64,000 bases of DNA, taken from Methylobacter psychrophilus. GTDB taxonomy: Bacteria > Pseudomonadota > Gammaproteobacteria > Methylococcales > Methylomonadaceae. The notes below the pieces were generated by a model. That model searched no databases, was not told the origin of the DNA, and saw only the letters and a program-made list of their open reading frames with translations. Both the position numbers and the translations under genes were made by a program. The DNA lies in the NCBI RefSeq assembly GCF_025583945.1, contig NZ_JAOEGU010000002.1:124001-188000 (forward strand). The letters are read 5' to 3'. Shown one piece after another: positions 8,693 through 17,592 of the stretch. Each line of letters begins with the position of its first letter. The stretch's first letter is position 1.

Positions 8693-9003
8693 GTTTTTAT
8701 ATCACCCAGAGCTACGAAGGCAGTTTGTGCTTGGCCCATGGAAAACACCTTAAACACTTTTTCTGTTTGCGCATCGGACTCGACAAAATCCTGATAAGCC
8801 CGCAGTAATAATTTACTGTAGACAGCCCGCTTTGCCGACTCATTTTCAGGCATGTCAGTGCCGGCTTTTTGTAAGTAATCATGAAAACGTTGCAGAATAT
8901 GTAAGCGATTGACATGCACCACACTTGGCTCGTAGTCCAGTGTAAAGTATTGTAAGAAGTCTTCTGCAGACTCCAGTTCTTCCATTTCTTCTTCAAAATT
9001 CAT
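8689..9003 (-). CDS. nifW: NifW, nitrogenase-stabilising protein
   Basis: The 104-residue protein matches NifW: an acidic N-terminus (EELESAEDFLQYFTLDY), then a conserved helical region (VVHVNRLHILQRFHDYL, SAKRAVYSKLLLRAYQDFVES, VFKVF). NifW binds the MoFe protein and helps protect it or complete its assembly under oxygen. GGAG stands nine bases before the ATG. It overlaps nifZ by four bases. Confidence 0.93.
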   Translation of the reverse strand: MNFEEEMEELESAEDFLQYFTLDYEPSVVHVNRLHILQRFHDYLQKAGTDMPENESAKRAVYSKLLLRAYQDFVESDAQTEKVFKVFSMGQAQTAFVALGDIKT

Positions 9004-9022
9004 GAGGTTTCTCCGGTTATCA

Positions 9023-9130
9023 TTAAATAGGCCCGACTAAAGAGACATCCTGAGTCAGCAGGTAAATTACCAGAATGATAAATACAGCCAGGCTCACTAT
9101 TCCCATTAATAACGCATTCTTGTCTTTCAA
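9023..9130 (-). CDS. Candidate 35-residue single-span membrane protein
   Basis: Between nifW and the upstream gene, one frame reads LKDKNALLMG followed by a strong membrane helix (IVSLAVFIILVIYLL) and a short tail ending VSLVGPI. Basic residues precede the helix. The likely start is a TTG at 9130 with GGAG about 13 bases upstream; an in-frame ATG sits eight codons later. An overlapping frame (ATG at 9134) has no membrane segment and ends at the nifW start. The hydrophobic pattern and its position inside the operon support a real small gene, but the start is uncertain. Confidence 0.5.
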   Translation of the reverse strand: MKDKNALLMGIVSLAVFIILVIYLLTQDVSLVGPI

Positions 9131-9189
9131 CCATAATCTTGCTCCGGTAATAAAATCTCATGGCTTCTGTATTCATGTCGTAACCCAAG

Positions 9190-9693
9190 CTACACGACTT
9201 CATCTTGTCGTTTAACAACCAATTCCAGCAAGCCCTTTGCGCCGATTCGATCCTTAACATCCAAGCCCACCAGCTTCTCAAAAATCTGCTGACTTAGCGC
9301 CAGATTATTCAGGCGCATATTTAAAAAACCAACGGCTTTCAAGGTAAATAAATACAATCTGACCTGAGTTAATAATCCTGCCGGAGTATTTTTGATATGA
9401 CCTGAGTGTAAATTACGCCAGTCCTCAGGAAAATCCAGTAAAGCCCTGATAACTGCCAAGGCTTTAAGGGTTGCTTGTAACGCCTCTTCCAAGCGATGTT
9501 GGTAATAGTAAAAACGGTTTAAGGCAACCAATACATTCAACGATTCAGGTGCCAGAAAATACGCTTTTAATAACGGTATTTCGGCGTCACCTGACGCATA
9601 ATTTTCTGCGGCAGCCGTTATCATTTCGTTAACGCCGGCAATATCCGGTTCTTCAAAATACAAACCTTGTGCTTCAAAATCCAACAGGTCCAT
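9190..9693 (-). CDS. Nif-operon protein with TPR-like helices
   Basis: This 167-residue protein is predicted to be all-helical. PLLKAYFLAPESLNVLVALNRFYYYQHRLEEALQATLKALAV has the spacing of tetratricopeptide repeats, and a second pair may lie at LTQVRLYLFTLKAVGFLNMRLNNLALSQQIFEKL. TPR proteins act as protein-binding scaffolds. Its ATG follows the nifP stop with no gap and it precedes nifW, so an accessory role in nitrogenase assembly is likely. No exact function is known to me. Confidence 0.75.
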   Translation of the reverse strand: MDLLDFEAQGLYFEEPDIAGVNEMITAAAENYASGDAEIPLLKAYFLAPESLNVLVALNRFYYYQHRLEEALQATLKALAVIRALLDFPEDWRNLHSGHIKNTPAGLLTQVRLYLFTLKAVGFLNMRLNNLALSQQIFEKLVGLDVKDRIGAKGLLELVVKRQDEVV

Positions 9694-10500
9694 TTAAACC
9701 CTCGCTCTGGTAGAGACGCGATTAATCGCGTCTCTACTCTCTTTCTTGGGAATACAAACGCTTTCTGCTTCACAGTTATCACAGTTTTCGTCATTAGCGA
9801 TTTTATTGAACTGGTTTTGTCTGGCTTCCAGTTCATCAAGCCTTTCAAGCAGACAAGAAATGGCCTTTCCTACCGGGTCAGGAATAAGGTGATGATTCAG
9901 GTCAATACCCTGTAGGCTTTGTATTTGCGTGCCTTTACTTTGAATGACACGTCCCGGAATACCCACTACCGTACAACAAGGTGGAACATCTTTAACGACC
10001 ACTGAATTAGCGCCAACCCGAACGTTATTGCCCAAGGTAATGGCGCCAAGAATTTTGGCTCCCGAACCCACCAGGACGTTATTGCCCAGTGTTGGATGAC
10101 GTTTTTCCTTGTTCCAGGTCGTGCCACCCAAGGTTACGCCATGATATAAAGTCACATCATTACCAATCTCTGTTGTCTCACCGATCACTACACCCAAGGC
10201 GTGGTCGATAAATAATCGTCGCCCGATGGTCGCGCCTGGATGAATTTCAACATTCGTCAGTATTCTGGCCGTTGCCGCCAAAATCCTGGCAGTTAATTTC
10301 CAGTTTGCTTTCCATAAACGGTGACTGATTCGGTGTACCAATACCGCATGCACACCGGAATAGGTTAATAATATTTCCCAGACACTGTGTGCCGCCGGAT
10401 CCCGGCCAAAAACACAGTAGACATCTTCATGCCATTGGGCGAAAAACCCCTGTGGTGTTTCTGCCCGGCTTTTAATATTATTTGGCATGACCATAACCAT
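9694..10500 (-). CDS. nifP: Nif-linked serine O-acetyltransferase NifP (CysE type)
   Basis: The enzyme makes O-acetylserine from serine and acetyl-CoA, the carbon skeleton for cysteine that feeds NifS. The left-handed beta-helix hexapeptides are plain ([20 protein letters not shown], then [34 protein letters not shown]), with the catalytic DH and the GVTLGGT acetyl-CoA loop. The start was set at the ATG preceded by GGGAG; a longer frame needs TTG. The last ~14 residues ([14 protein letters not shown]) are coded by a palindromic repeat, so the normal C-terminus has been altered. A cysteine pair NCDNC near residue 244 is odd for CysE. Confidence 0.9.
   Translation of the reverse strand: MVMVMPNNIKSRAETPQGFFAQWHEDVYCVFGRDPAAHSVWEILLTYSGVHAVLVHRISHRLWKANWKLTARILAATARILTNVEIHPGATIGRRLFIDHALGVVIGETTEIGNDVTLYHGVTLGGTTWNKEKRHPTLGNNVLVGSGAKILGAITLGNNVRVGANSVVVKDVPPCCTVVGIPGRVIQSKGTQIQSLQGIDLNHHLIPDPVGKAISCLLERLDELEARQNQFNKIANDENCDNCEAESVCIPKKESRDAINRVSTRARV
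9710..9737. repeat. REP-like perfect palindrome inside the nifP 3' end
   Basis: A 28-base perfect palindrome with arms GTAGAGACGCGATT. The same family occurs at 56814-56840 and three times at 60096-60205. Here it is translated as part of the NifP tail. Confidence 0.9.
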
Positions 10501-10544
10501 TTCCAAAGCTCCCGGTAAGTGTGCCGATGATGTTGTTTGTTGTT

Positions 10545-10694
10545 TTAACTTAAGCTCCAACTGCTTTTTCCCAAGGTTGGTCGCCCTGGTATTCTAAAAA
10601 AGGAACCCGGATATCGATCATCATCTTGAACCGGTATTTCTACCGCTTCTTTTACTTCCGGTTCGCATGACTCCAGCTCAGTCTGTTCATTCAT
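10545..10694 (-). CDS. Small unknown protein between nifV and nifP (possible frameshift)
   Basis: A 49-codon frame starts at an ATG with AAAGGA upstream, 14 bases after nifV. The product starts [20 protein letters not shown] and continues with acidic residues, then [16 protein letters not shown]. At a run of six identical bases (10596-10601) the neighbouring frame would read [20 protein letters not shown] and stop four codons sooner. That second version looks more protein-like, so the gene may have a one-base indel or slip there. No family was recognised; position in the operon is the main support. Confidence 0.5.
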   Translation of the reverse strand: MNEQTELESCEPEVKEAVEIPVQDDDRYPGSFFRIPGRPTLGKSSWSLS

Positions 10695-10708
10695 GATAAA
10701 GTGTCCTT

Positions 10709-11833
10709 TTACAGATTTTGATGAAAAAGATTTAAGTCTTCAGTTTTTGGTGATTTTTTTGTGTTACTGACAAAAAGCCTGATTACAGTCAACAATTTTT
10801 GTGCCTGTAACCGCGTTACTGCTATGCCTATTTGTTTATAAGCATGAATAACACCTTGGGTACCGGAATGTTTACCCAGTACCAATTGATGACAGCGCCC
10901 GACAATGGCAGGATCTACGCCTTGATAATTATTGGGGTCTTTTAATAATCCATCAACATGAATGCCGGCTTCATGACTGAATACATTTTTTCCAATCAGG
11001 CTTTTTCGGCTACCTATGGCATCACCCGATGCTCGCGCAACCTGCTCGGACAGCAAGGGGAAATTCTGTAACGATATGCCGGTTTTAAAGCCATATAATT
11101 GTGTCAAGCCGACGACAACCTCTTCCAAAGCCGCATTACCGGCACGTTCACCCAGTCCGTTAACCGTGGTATTAACATGGGTTGCGCCGGCCAAAGCCGC
11201 TGCCAGCGTATTGGCGGTAGCAAGCCCCAGATCGTCATGAGCGTGCATTTCAATTTCCAGATCCGTTGCCGCCCGTAACTTTTTGATCGTCTCAAAGACA
11301 CCAAACGGTTCCATAATGCCGACCGTATCGGCAAAACGGATTCTACTCGCCCCGGCCTGTTGCGCAGTTTCAACCATACGGATTAAAAAATCCACGTCTG
11401 CCCGGGAAGCATCTTCCATCCCGACACACACGTCCAAGCCCAGACTTCTCGCTTCCTGCACACAACTGTTAATGGTGTTTAAAACCCATGGTCGACTTTG
11501 TTTAAGCTTATGGTGGATGTGCTGGTCGGAAGCCGAAATGGATAAATCAACCTTGTGCACATTCAAACCTAAACAGGCATATAAATCATCACGCCGCATT
11601 CTTGACCAGACCAGTAGCGTTGAGGGTAATCCTAAAGCGGCAATAGCCTTGATTTCATCTCTTTCTACCGCGCCCATTGCCGGAATGCCGATCTCCAGTT
11701 CGGGGACACCCAAGTCCGCCAACCGGTTTGCAATCTCCAGCTTTTCATTCAGCGAAAAAGCCACACCCGCGGATTGCTCACCATCCCTGAGCGTCGTGTC
11801 ATCTATGATAATTTGGCGGGTTTGTGTTTTCAT
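10709..11833 (-). CDS. nifV: Homocitrate synthase NifV
   Basis: The 374-residue enzyme condenses acetyl-CoA with 2-oxoglutarate to homocitrate, the organic ligand of FeMo-co. The N-terminal [17 protein letters not shown] is the DRE-TIM metallolyase signature, HAHDDLGLA provides metal-binding histidines, [20 protein letters not shown] is the second family signature, and [16 protein letters not shown] is typical of homocitrate and isopropylmalate synthases. It lacks the C-terminal leucine-type regulatory domain, as expected for NifV. It lies after nifS, from which it is separated by a palindromic repeat. Confidence 0.95.
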   Translation of the reverse strand: MKTQTRQIIIDDTTLRDGEQSAGVAFSLNEKLEIANRLADLGVPELEIGIPAMGAVERDEIKAIAALGLPSTLLVWSRMRRDDLYACLGLNVHKVDLSISASDQHIHHKLKQSRPWVLNTINSCVQEARSLGLDVCVGMEDASRADVDFLIRMVETAQQAGASRIRFADTVGIMEPFGVFETIKKLRAATDLEIEMHAHDDLGLATANTLAAALAGATHVNTTVNGLGERAGNAALEEVVVGLTQLYGFKTGISLQNFPLLSEQVARASGDAIGSRKSLIGKNVFSHEAGIHVDGLLKDPNNYQGVDPAIVGRCHQLVLGKHSGTQGVIHAYKQIGIAVTRLQAQKLLTVIRLFVSNTKKSPKTEDLNLFHQNL

Positions 11834-11840
11834 AATTCAC

Positions 11841-11899
11841 CGTAGGGTACGCACCGCGTACCTTTTTAGATTCAAAGGGTACGCAGTGCGTACCCTACG
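11841..11899. repeat. Inverted repeat (GTAGGGTACGC..GCGTACCCTAC) between nifS and nifV
   Basis: Arms GTAGGGTACGC and GCGTACCCTAC enclose a 30-base centre with a second inverted GCGTACC/GGTACGC pair. A second copy lies at 47570-47629, upstream of the DUF269 gene. Its outer edge supplies the TAG stop codon of nifS. Confidence 0.8.
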
Positions 11900-13106
11900 C
11901 ATAAACCGGTGCAAAGGCTTTTTCAGGATCGGCTACCGGGCCGTTACCATCCCAATACGGCGACAATTTACGCAACGTGGCGACAATCCCCGGCATCACT
12001 CTCAACACTTCATCGACTTCGGACATATCGTTGTAGCGCGAAAAGGAAAAGCGAATGGTGCCGTGTGCGGCGGTGTAGGGGATATCCATCGCCCGCATGA
12101 CATGCGAAGGTTCCAATGATCCTGAAGTACAGGCTGAGCCACTGGATGCAGCAATACCGGCCTTGTTCAGTAACATTAAAATTGATTCACCTTCGATATA
12201 TTCGAAGGCAATGTCAGTCGTGTTGGGCAAACGGTTATAAATGTCGCCAGTGATAAAACAATGCGGAATCTGGTCAGTAAGACCACGTTCCAGACGGTCA
12301 CGCATGGCTTTTACTTGGGTGTTTTCATATTTGATAAACTCTAGCGCCAACTCACAGGCTTTTCCCAGGCCAACAATTGATGCGCTGTTTTCAGTTCCCG
12401 CCCGTCTGCCACGTTCTTGATGTCCGCCGCGTAATAAGGCACGATAACGCGTACCACGACGCAGGTACAAAACACCGATGCCTTTGGGAGCATGTAACTT
12501 GTGTCCCGATAAGGACAACATATCAATTTTGGTATATTGCAGATTCATGGGAATCTTGCCCACCGCCTGCACTGCATCGGTATGAAACATGACCCCTTCT
12601 GCATTAGCCATATCCGCCATTTCTTCAACCGGGAAAATAGTACCGGTTTCATTATTGGCCCACATCACCGAGACAATAGCGACGTTGTTGGATAATAAAT
12701 TCTTGTAAGCATTTAAGTTCAGGCGGCCGGCTTTATCAACCGGCATTCTGTGAATGGTATAACCCTCTTTTTCAAGCATGTCACAGACGCTTAAAATGGC
12801 CGGATGTTCGACCGTCGTGGTAATGATTTCTTTCTTGTTCGGCTGGGCTTTAATCGCAGACAAAATGGCTGTGGAGTTGGATTCAGTTCCGCAAGAAGTA
12901 AAAATAATTTCAGAATCATGCTCGCAACCGATCAGTGCCTGAACTTGTTGGCGGGCATGTTTAAGGCCCTTCGCCACACCGTCAGCAAATTTATGGATGG
13001 AAGACGGATTGCCGTATTGCTCCAAAAAATAAGGAATCATCATATCGACAACGGCGGGATCAACCTTGGTGGTAGCATTGTTATCCAGGTAAATATCTTT
13101 CATCAT
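11895..13106 (-). CDS. nifS: Cysteine desulfurase NifS
   Basis: The 403-residue PLP enzyme takes sulfur from cysteine to build Fe-S clusters on NifU. The PLP lysine lies in [12 protein letters not shown] (about K203), and the persulfide cysteine in [10 protein letters not shown] (C326), matching C325 of the A. vinelandii enzyme. [15 protein letters not shown] is the class signature. The ATG overlaps the end of nifU; a second ATG one codon later has better spacing to GAGGTGGT. The stop codon is formed by the adjoining palindromic repeat, so the last residues may have been reshaped. Confidence 0.96.
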   Translation of the reverse strand: MMKDIYLDNNATTKVDPAVVDMMIPYFLEQYGNPSSIHKFADGVAKGLKHARQQVQALIGCEHDSEIIFTSCGTESNSTAILSAIKAQPNKKEIITTTVEHPAILSVCDMLEKEGYTIHRMPVDKAGRLNLNAYKNLLSNNVAIVSVMWANNETGTIFPVEEMADMANAEGVMFHTDAVQAVGKIPMNLQYTKIDMLSLSGHKLHAPKGIGVLYLRRGTRYRALLRGGHQERGRRAGTENSASIVGLGKACELALEFIKYENTQVKAMRDRLERGLTDQIPHCFITGDIYNRLPNTTDIAFEYIEGESILMLLNKAGIAASSGSACTSGSLEPSHVMRAMDIPYTAAHGTIRFSFSRYNDMSEVDEVLRVMPGIVATLRKLSPYWDGNGPVADPEKAFAPVYA

Positions 13107-14008
13107 ACCACCTCAATATTGACTAATTTTTTCATTTCCGAAGCCGGTACGACTTTAATAAACTCGCCCATCACTTCCATCAAGCGTTGTTGTATCCCGG
13201 CAATGGTCATTGCCGCCATTTGGCAACCGTTACAGGCACCGGTCATGTTGACATAAGCGGTGTTACCAAGAACCTCAACCAACTCTACATCACCACCGTC
13301 TGCCATTAATGCCGGTCTTAACGATTCTAAAACCTGCTCAATTTTTTTAATGCGTTGTAAATTGGTTAACGGTGCTTTAACGGCGGCAATTTTTGTTATG
13401 GCTTCTACCGGTGCGGCAGTTGGGTCGAATTTCTCGCCTTTTTCAGCCAGCACTTTTTCCAGAATGGCTTCAATGTCTTCATGGCAAGAGGCACAGCCAC
13501 CGCCTGCTTTGGTAAAATTGGTCACATCTTCAACAGTACGCAATTTATTGGCCCATACCATTTCTTCAATCATCACCGCATCAATCGCGAAACATTTACA
13601 GATCAGCGCACCTTCTTCATGATCATCTGTCCATACTTCACCGCGATAATTGGCAATCGCGGCTTGCAGTGCTTCCCGTCCCATCACCGAACAGTGCATT
13701 TTTTCGGGTGGCAAGCCTTCCAGTTGATCGGCAATATCCTGGTTGGTTACCTTGGCGGCTTCATCCAGTGTCATGCCTTTAATGATTTCAGTCAGTACCG
13801 ATGACGAGGCTATCGCTGAACCACAACCAAAGGTTTGAAAACCGGCTTCCAGAATGATTTCACTATCATCATCAACTTTCAAGGTCAGCCGTAACGCATC
13901 GCCACAACTGATTGAACCGACTTCACCGGTGGCATTGGCATCAACGACGGCACCTGCATTTTTGGGGTTAAAAAAATGTTCTTTTACTTTATCTGAATAG
14001 TCCCACAT
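13103..14008 (-). CDS. nifU: NifU, nitrogenase Fe-S scaffold protein
   Basis: The 301-residue scaffold has all three NifU domains. The IscU-like N-terminal part carries the labile-cluster cysteines (SISCGD, FGCGSA, MHCSVMG). The central part (CKCF, then CASCH) binds a permanent [2Fe-2S] cluster. The C-terminal Nfu-like domain has [10 protein letters not shown]. It receives sulfur from NifS and passes [4Fe-4S] clusters to NifH and other nitrogenase proteins. GAGGATAAAGCC precedes the ATG. It is the second gene of the operon led by iscA. Confidence 0.96.
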   Translation of the reverse strand: MWDYSDKVKEHFFNPKNAGAVVDANATGEVGSISCGDALRLTLKVDDDSEIILEAGFQTFGCGSAIASSSVLTEIIKGMTLDEAAKVTNQDIADQLEGLPPEKMHCSVMGREALQAAIANYRGEVWTDDHEEGALICKCFAIDAVMIEEMVWANKLRTVEDVTNFTKAGGGCASCHEDIEAILEKVLAEKGEKFDPTAAPVEAITKIAAVKAPLTNLQRIKKIEQVLESLRPALMADGGDVELVEVLGNTAYVNMTGACNGCQMAAMTIAGIQQRLMEVMGEFIKVVPASEMKKLVNIEVV

Positions 14009-14035
14009 GGCTTTATCCTCGGATTAACTGGGTGT

Positions 14036-14120
14036 AGGTGTAAGGTGGGCAACGCTTTTCTGTCCACCGCACAAGGCAATATATGCAATAAAAGATGGGC
14101 AAAAAACGTTGCCCACCCTG
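14036..14120. repeat. Inverted repeat of GGTGGGCAACG type
   Basis: Arms GGTGGGCAACGCTTTT and AAAAACGTTGCCCACC flank about 50 bases between iscA and nifU. Related copies lie at 16893-16922 (half), 21145-21216 and, degraded, near 25405. It could form a hairpin in the operon transcript. Confidence 0.7.
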
Positions 14121-14122
14121 AA

Positions 14123-14476
14123 TTAAGAACAGGGTTTTCCTGTCGCTTCGGTACTGGTATTAAAGGACGTCCCACAAGCGCAACTTTTAGCCGCATTAGG
14201 ATTGGTAAACTTAAATCCCGAACCTTCAATACTGTCAAGGAAATCGATAGACATACCGTCAAGCATCGGCAGACTGACCGGATCAATAAACACTTTTACT
14301 TCACCGCAATCAATAACAGTATCTTCGGGTGTATGGCTGCCTTCAAGCTTCAAGCCGTATTGATAACCTGAACAACCGCCATCAGTGACTTCTATCCGTA
14401 AACCTGCCAAAGGTGTCTCCGAACCGGCAATAAAGCGGCCAACAGCGGTAACGGCTTTGTCTGTTAATGTAATCAT
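14123..14476 (-). CDS. iscA: Nif-specific IscA-type Fe-S assembly protein
   Basis: The 117-residue A-type carrier keeps the three cluster cysteines: DGGCSGYQY and, near the end, SCACGTSF. A-type proteins collect or pass on [4Fe-4S] clusters; a nif-specific IscA leads the nifUSV operon in A. vinelandii. The start was set at the ATG preceded by AGGAGAG rather than a longer frame. A sigma-54 promoter lies at 14523-14538, making this the first gene of the operon. Confidence 0.93.
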   Translation of the reverse strand: MITLTDKAVTAVGRFIAGSETPLAGLRIEVTDGGCSGYQYGLKLEGSHTPEDTVIDCGEVKVFIDPVSLPMLDGMSIDFLDSIEGSGFKFTNPNAAKSCACGTSFNTSTEATGKPCS

Positions 14477-14497
14477 TTTTAAGCTCTCCTGAATGTG

Positions 14498-14513
14498 TGG
14501 CATCGTTCTTGTT
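14498..14513 (+). promoter_or_regulatory. Possible weak sigma-54 promoter for the NifZ-like gene
   Basis: TGGCATCGTTCTTGTT has the -24 element and the right spacing, but GT in place of the -12 GC. It points toward the gene at 14679 with a leader of about 150 bases. Confidence 0.35.
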
Positions 14514-14522
14514 AATACTTAT

Positions 14523-14538
14523 AGCAACCTGTATGCCA
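14523..14538 (-). promoter_or_regulatory. Sigma-54 promoter of the iscA-nifUSV-nifWZM operon
   Basis: On the minus strand TGGCATACAGGTTGCT fits the -24/-12 consensus (GG-N10-GC). Transcription should start near 14512, about 35 bases before iscA. A NifA site lies about 110 bases upstream. Confidence 0.88.
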
Positions 14539-14646
14539 TTTCGTTGTTTAGTAGTTAAGCTGTTGTTTTAATATTGTTTTAATAATTGATCAATATCATA
14601 AATAACGTCTTGTCAAACAGGTTTCAATCACACAATCAACTGACAA

Positions 14647-14662
14647 TGTCAGCTTTGCTACA
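14647..14662. promoter_or_regulatory. NifA binding site (TGT-N10-ACA)
   Basis: TGTCAGCTTTGCTACA matches the NifA upstream activator sequence exactly. It lies about 110 bases upstream of the iscA promoter and just 17 bases before the start codon of the divergent NifZ-like gene. Confidence 0.78.
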
Positions 14663-14678
14663 AAATAGGGGATATAAA

Positions 14679-14942
14679 ATGAATGTAGAAGATTTAGATA
14701 TTGGTGATGTCATTTACGCCGCTAATACCATTATTGATGATGGCTCAATTCCTGATGGTCTTGAAGGTGAAATATTGGCCGAAGCCGGAACTCGTGGTGT
14801 AATTACCCTGATTGGCTATGTCGAAGAAGAGCAGGCGCGTAGCGTTTTTTTGGTACGCTTTGAAGATAAAGACATGAATCTGGGGAGTCCGGTTGGCTGT
14901 TGGGTTGAAGATTTGACGATGGAGCCCAGGCTGATTAATTAA
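14679..14942 (+). CDS. NifZ-like short protein
   Basis: The 87-residue protein starts at an ATG preceded by AGGGGATATAAA. The segment DGLEGEILAEAGTRGVITLIGYVEE followed by VFLVRFED and GCWVEDL resembles one unit of the NifZ fold. It is thus a probable second, single-unit NifZ relative. It is transcribed away from iscA and shares that intergenic control region, so it is probably nif-regulated. A helper role in MoFe-protein maturation is inference. Confidence 0.68.
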   Translation: MNVEDLDIGDVIYAANTIIDDGSIPDGLEGEILAEAGTRGVITLIGYVEEEQARSVFLVRFEDKDMNLGSPVGCWVEDLTMEPRLIN

Positions 14943-15030
14943 CTGATGTTACGGAATAGTTAAAAATTTTCACCGAAGGACACGAAGAAAAAAGATATGG
15001 TCTTCTTGTTCTTAGTTGATGCGACACAGC

Positions 15031-15171
15031 CGTAGGCCCGAATAAGACCACCCGAGCCTGTCATGAGCTTGTCGAAGGGCGTATTGCGCGGTGGCGTTTC
15101 TGGCATACTGGTACGGAATGCCGGAAACGCTTATTCTCGCTTGCGCTTGAAAAGTCTTATTCCGGCCTACG
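15031..15171. repeat. Inverted-repeat element in the gap before the nitroreductase gene
   Basis: Arms CGTAGGCCCGAATAAGAC (15031-15048) and GTCTTATTCCGGCCTACG (15154-15171) enclose about 105 bases with an inner inverted pair (GGCGTTTCTGGCAT / ATGCCGGAAACGC). No frame is coded. The rest of the 366-base gap (14943-15308) holds the two dispersed repeats also seen at 5800-5975. Confidence 0.75.
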
Positions 15172-15308
15172 GGATTTCTGGCACTTAATCTTCATGTTTT
15201 GAGCGCTATTGAAGACTTTAAACGTTTTGGTTGGGGTTGCAAATCCGACCGGTATCTTTAAGAATAAAACCATAGATAATAGTTGATCCTACTTAAACTT
15301 AACGCATT

Positions 15309-16895
15309 ATGACGAAGAACACTGAAACAGTTTTAAATTACCACAATCGCACCAAGCATAGCCTGGAGCGCTATGCAAAAGGCCCGGAGTCAATCGACTG
15401 GGACGATCAGCCTGATCAATTCCGGCATTTTTCCGGTTGTGAGATAGTAACGCTGGCAAAACCGGGGGCAGAGGTTGAACCGTTGTTTGCCGATCTGGAT
15501 AATCCGGAAACAATACCGTCAAAGCCGGTAAATTTGGCTAATGTCGGTTTATTGCTGGAACTGGCTTTTGGACTGTCAGCCTGGAAACAATTCGGACCCA
15601 GTCGTTGGGCTTTGCGCTGCAATCCTTCCAGCGGCAATCTGCACCCGACTGAAGCTTATCTGATCAGTACCGGCAATGCTTTTATTAACTCAGGGGTTTA
15701 TCACTACGTTAGTCACGATCACAGCCTTGAGCAGCGTTGCAGGCTTGCCGGTAATTTGCCGGATGTCGGCTTGCTTATCTGCTTGTCGTCAATCCATTGG
15801 CGGGAAGCCTGGAAATACGGGGAAAGAGCTTTTCGCTATTGCCAGCATGATATTGGCCATGCCTTGGGCGCGTTACGTTATGCGGCAGCGACGCTGGGCT
15901 GGTCGGTTGAATTGCTGGCTGAATGGTCGGATAATGATATCGCTAATCTTTTGGGACTTAATCGAAACGACGATTTTAATGCACTGGAACAGGAAACCCC
16001 CGACCTTATTTGCCGGATCAATACGCATACAGATAGTATGCCGTTAGATATCGAAGCGTTGTTGGAAAGCGCACAATCAGGAGACTGGTTTGGTAAAGCC
16101 GATAGCCTTCGCGCTTATCACTTATATAAATGGCCGATCATTGATGAAGTCGCCATTGCCACCAGCAAGCCACCGACGGTCGAACCTGAATGGCAAGGCA
16201 TCCGCAAGCACACCATAAAATCATTTGGTAACCAAAAAGCCACAGCCATTATCCGTCAACGCCGCAGTGCCCAACAGTTTGATGGCAAAATGTCGCCCTT
16301 GCCACAAACCGACTTTTACCGGATGCTGGCTGCCGTGTTACCGGCAACTGCCGCTTTTGATCACTGGCGTTGGTCACCTAAAATACACCTGTTTATTTTT
16401 GTGCATCGAGTTGACGGTTTGGAACCCGGTTTATATGTACTGCCAAGAGATCATGATGCTTTGGAAAAATTACAAGCCGCAACCCTGGTTGATTTTGACT
16501 GGCAAAAAGTAACTGAAATAATACCGCTTTATCATTTGTATTCCGGGGATTTCAGGCTAACCGCCAAAAACCTTTCCTGCCATCAACCTATCGCCAGCGA
16601 CAGCGCTTTTAGCTTGGGAATGGTCGCAGAATTTAACAAAACCATCGAAACCATGCCTTGGCTTTATCGCCGCCTGTTCTGGGAATGCGGCTTGATAGGA
16701 CAAGTTCTGTATCTGGAAGCAGAAGCCGCAGGTATACGCGGTACCGGAATTGGTTGTTACTTTGATGACAACGTACATGAACTTTTAGGCTTCAAGGATG
16801 AACAATTTCAAAGCCTGTATCATTTTACGGTAGGTAAACCGCTGGAAGATAAGCGACTGGAAACCTTACCGGCTTATGGGCATTTAGACACGTAA
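15309..16895 (+). CDS. SagB/ThcOx-type nitroreductase with two domains
   Basis: The 528-residue protein has two tandem nitroreductase-like halves. The first (about 60-235) has PSSGNLHPTEAYLI, the FMN-binding signature of the SagB/ThcOx group, and the second (about 310-510) starts IIRQRRSAQQFDGK and ends with GIRGTGIGCYFDD. SagB enzymes oxidise azolines in modified peptides, but stand-alone members of unknown substrate are common. No YcaO cyclase or precursor is nearby, so the substrate is unknown. It sits between two nif operons without an evident nif promoter. Confidence 0.82.
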   Translation: MTKNTETVLNYHNRTKHSLERYAKGPESIDWDDQPDQFRHFSGCEIVTLAKPGAEVEPLFADLDNPETIPSKPVNLANVGLLLELAFGLSAWKQFGPSRWALRCNPSSGNLHPTEAYLISTGNAFINSGVYHYVSHDHSLEQRCRLAGNLPDVGLLICLSSIHWREAWKYGERAFRYCQHDIGHALGALRYAAATLGWSVELLAEWSDNDIANLLGLNRNDDFNALEQETPDLICRINTHTDSMPLDIEALLESAQSGDWFGKADSLRAYHLYKWPIIDEVAIATSKPPTVEPEWQGIRKHTIKSFGNQKATAIIRQRRSAQQFDGKMSPLPQTDFYRMLAAVLPATAAFDHWRWSPKIHLFIFVHRVDGLEPGLYVLPRDHDALEKLQAATLVDFDWQKVTEIIPLYHLYSGDFRLTAKNLSCHQPIASDSAFSLGMVAEFNKTIETMPWLYRRLFWECGLIGQVLYLEAEAAGIRGTGIGCYFDDNVHELLGFKDEQFQSLYHFTVGKPLEDKRLETLPAYGHLDT

Positions 16896-16991
16896 GGTGG
16901 GCAACGCTTTTCTGCTTACCTGCTGTAATTTCTTTCGAAAAAAATAAATATCGTCTGTGCCGGGTTCCCAATTTCCAGATTGGGAACCCGG
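16893..16991. repeat. Repeat half-site and perfect 13-bp hairpin
   Basis: GTAAGGTGGGCAACGCTTTT follows the nitroreductase stop. Then CCGGGTTCCCAAT (16960-16972) pairs perfectly with ATTGGGAACCCGG (16979-16991) across a six-base loop, and GAAGCTTTAGCTTC follows. This may act as a transcription terminator although no T-run follows. Confidence 0.65.
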
Positions 16992-17059
16992 AAGGTGAAG
17001 CTTTAGCTTCGCGAAACAGGAAACTAGAAAACCAGCGACAGTTTTTTGCTTTGATCATT

Positions 17060-17326
17060 TCAATGATCTTTTTCCTGTTTACGTTTCAAACTTTCAAAAA
17101 TTTTCCTGTTTTTCGCTAATTGATCCACGTCTGTCATTTCCGGTTCGTTATCTATATCTTCAAAATCCATCAACAGCTGACCTATTTTTTGCCACTTATC
17201 AAAAAGGCACGTCTTCTCATGTTTACTAAACAATTCTGGATGATCGCTATCGGTCTTACTATCGTCCTGTAATTTATTAAGTTTAATCTGAAATTCATCT
17301 ACGATTGATTTATATTCATTATTCAT
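17060..17326 (-). CDS. Small hypothetical protein
   Basis: An 88-residue hydrophilic, highly charged, probably helical protein with no recognised family (WQKIGQLLMDFEDID is the most hydrophobic part). AGAGAGG precedes the ATG. It lies downstream of nifQ in the same direction but 266 bases away, past a hairpin (CATCATTT/AAATGATG near 17511), so it may be a separate unit. Confidence 0.55.
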   Translation of the reverse strand: MNNEYKSIVDEFQIKLNKLQDDSKTDSDHPELFSKHEKTCLFDKWQKIGQLLMDFEDIDNEPEMTDVDQLAKNRKIFESLKRKQEKDH

Positions 17327-17592
17327 TGTTTTCCTCTCTTTAAGTGGGTTCTGAGGTTTTCAAAACTATAAAGCGGATTTGCCGCGCCGGCAATTCGTCA
17401 TAATCGGGATGATTTAATCTGACTATAGCTCCGGCTTTTTCAAACGGTTTTGTCTATTATTTGTCAAATTGCGGTTTGCTGGTTCACAGGATAAGCCGAC
17501 GAAAGAACCCCATCATTTGTAAATGATGCCGCCGGTTCCTGTTCCTTGGCATATCCAATTAAACTGTCGAAAGTTAAGACAAACGCTTAGTC

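Noticed and set aside
9000-9281. Minus frame overlapping the TPR-like gene and ending at nifW
   Set aside because: It overlaps a better gene and its product has no sensible composition. The neighbouring frame with a membrane helix is preferred.
11283-12119. Long plus-strand reading frame of 278 codons opposite nifV and nifS
   Set aside because: It is antisense to two certain genes, has no plausible family and no ribosome site. It is a shadow of their codon use.
15309-16895. SagB-type enzyme with Nif11-type peptide as a modified-peptide (RiPP) cluster
   Set aside because: The two genes are 38 kb apart, there is no YcaO cyclase or transporter, and the Nif11 protein has no leader cleavage site or core peptide.
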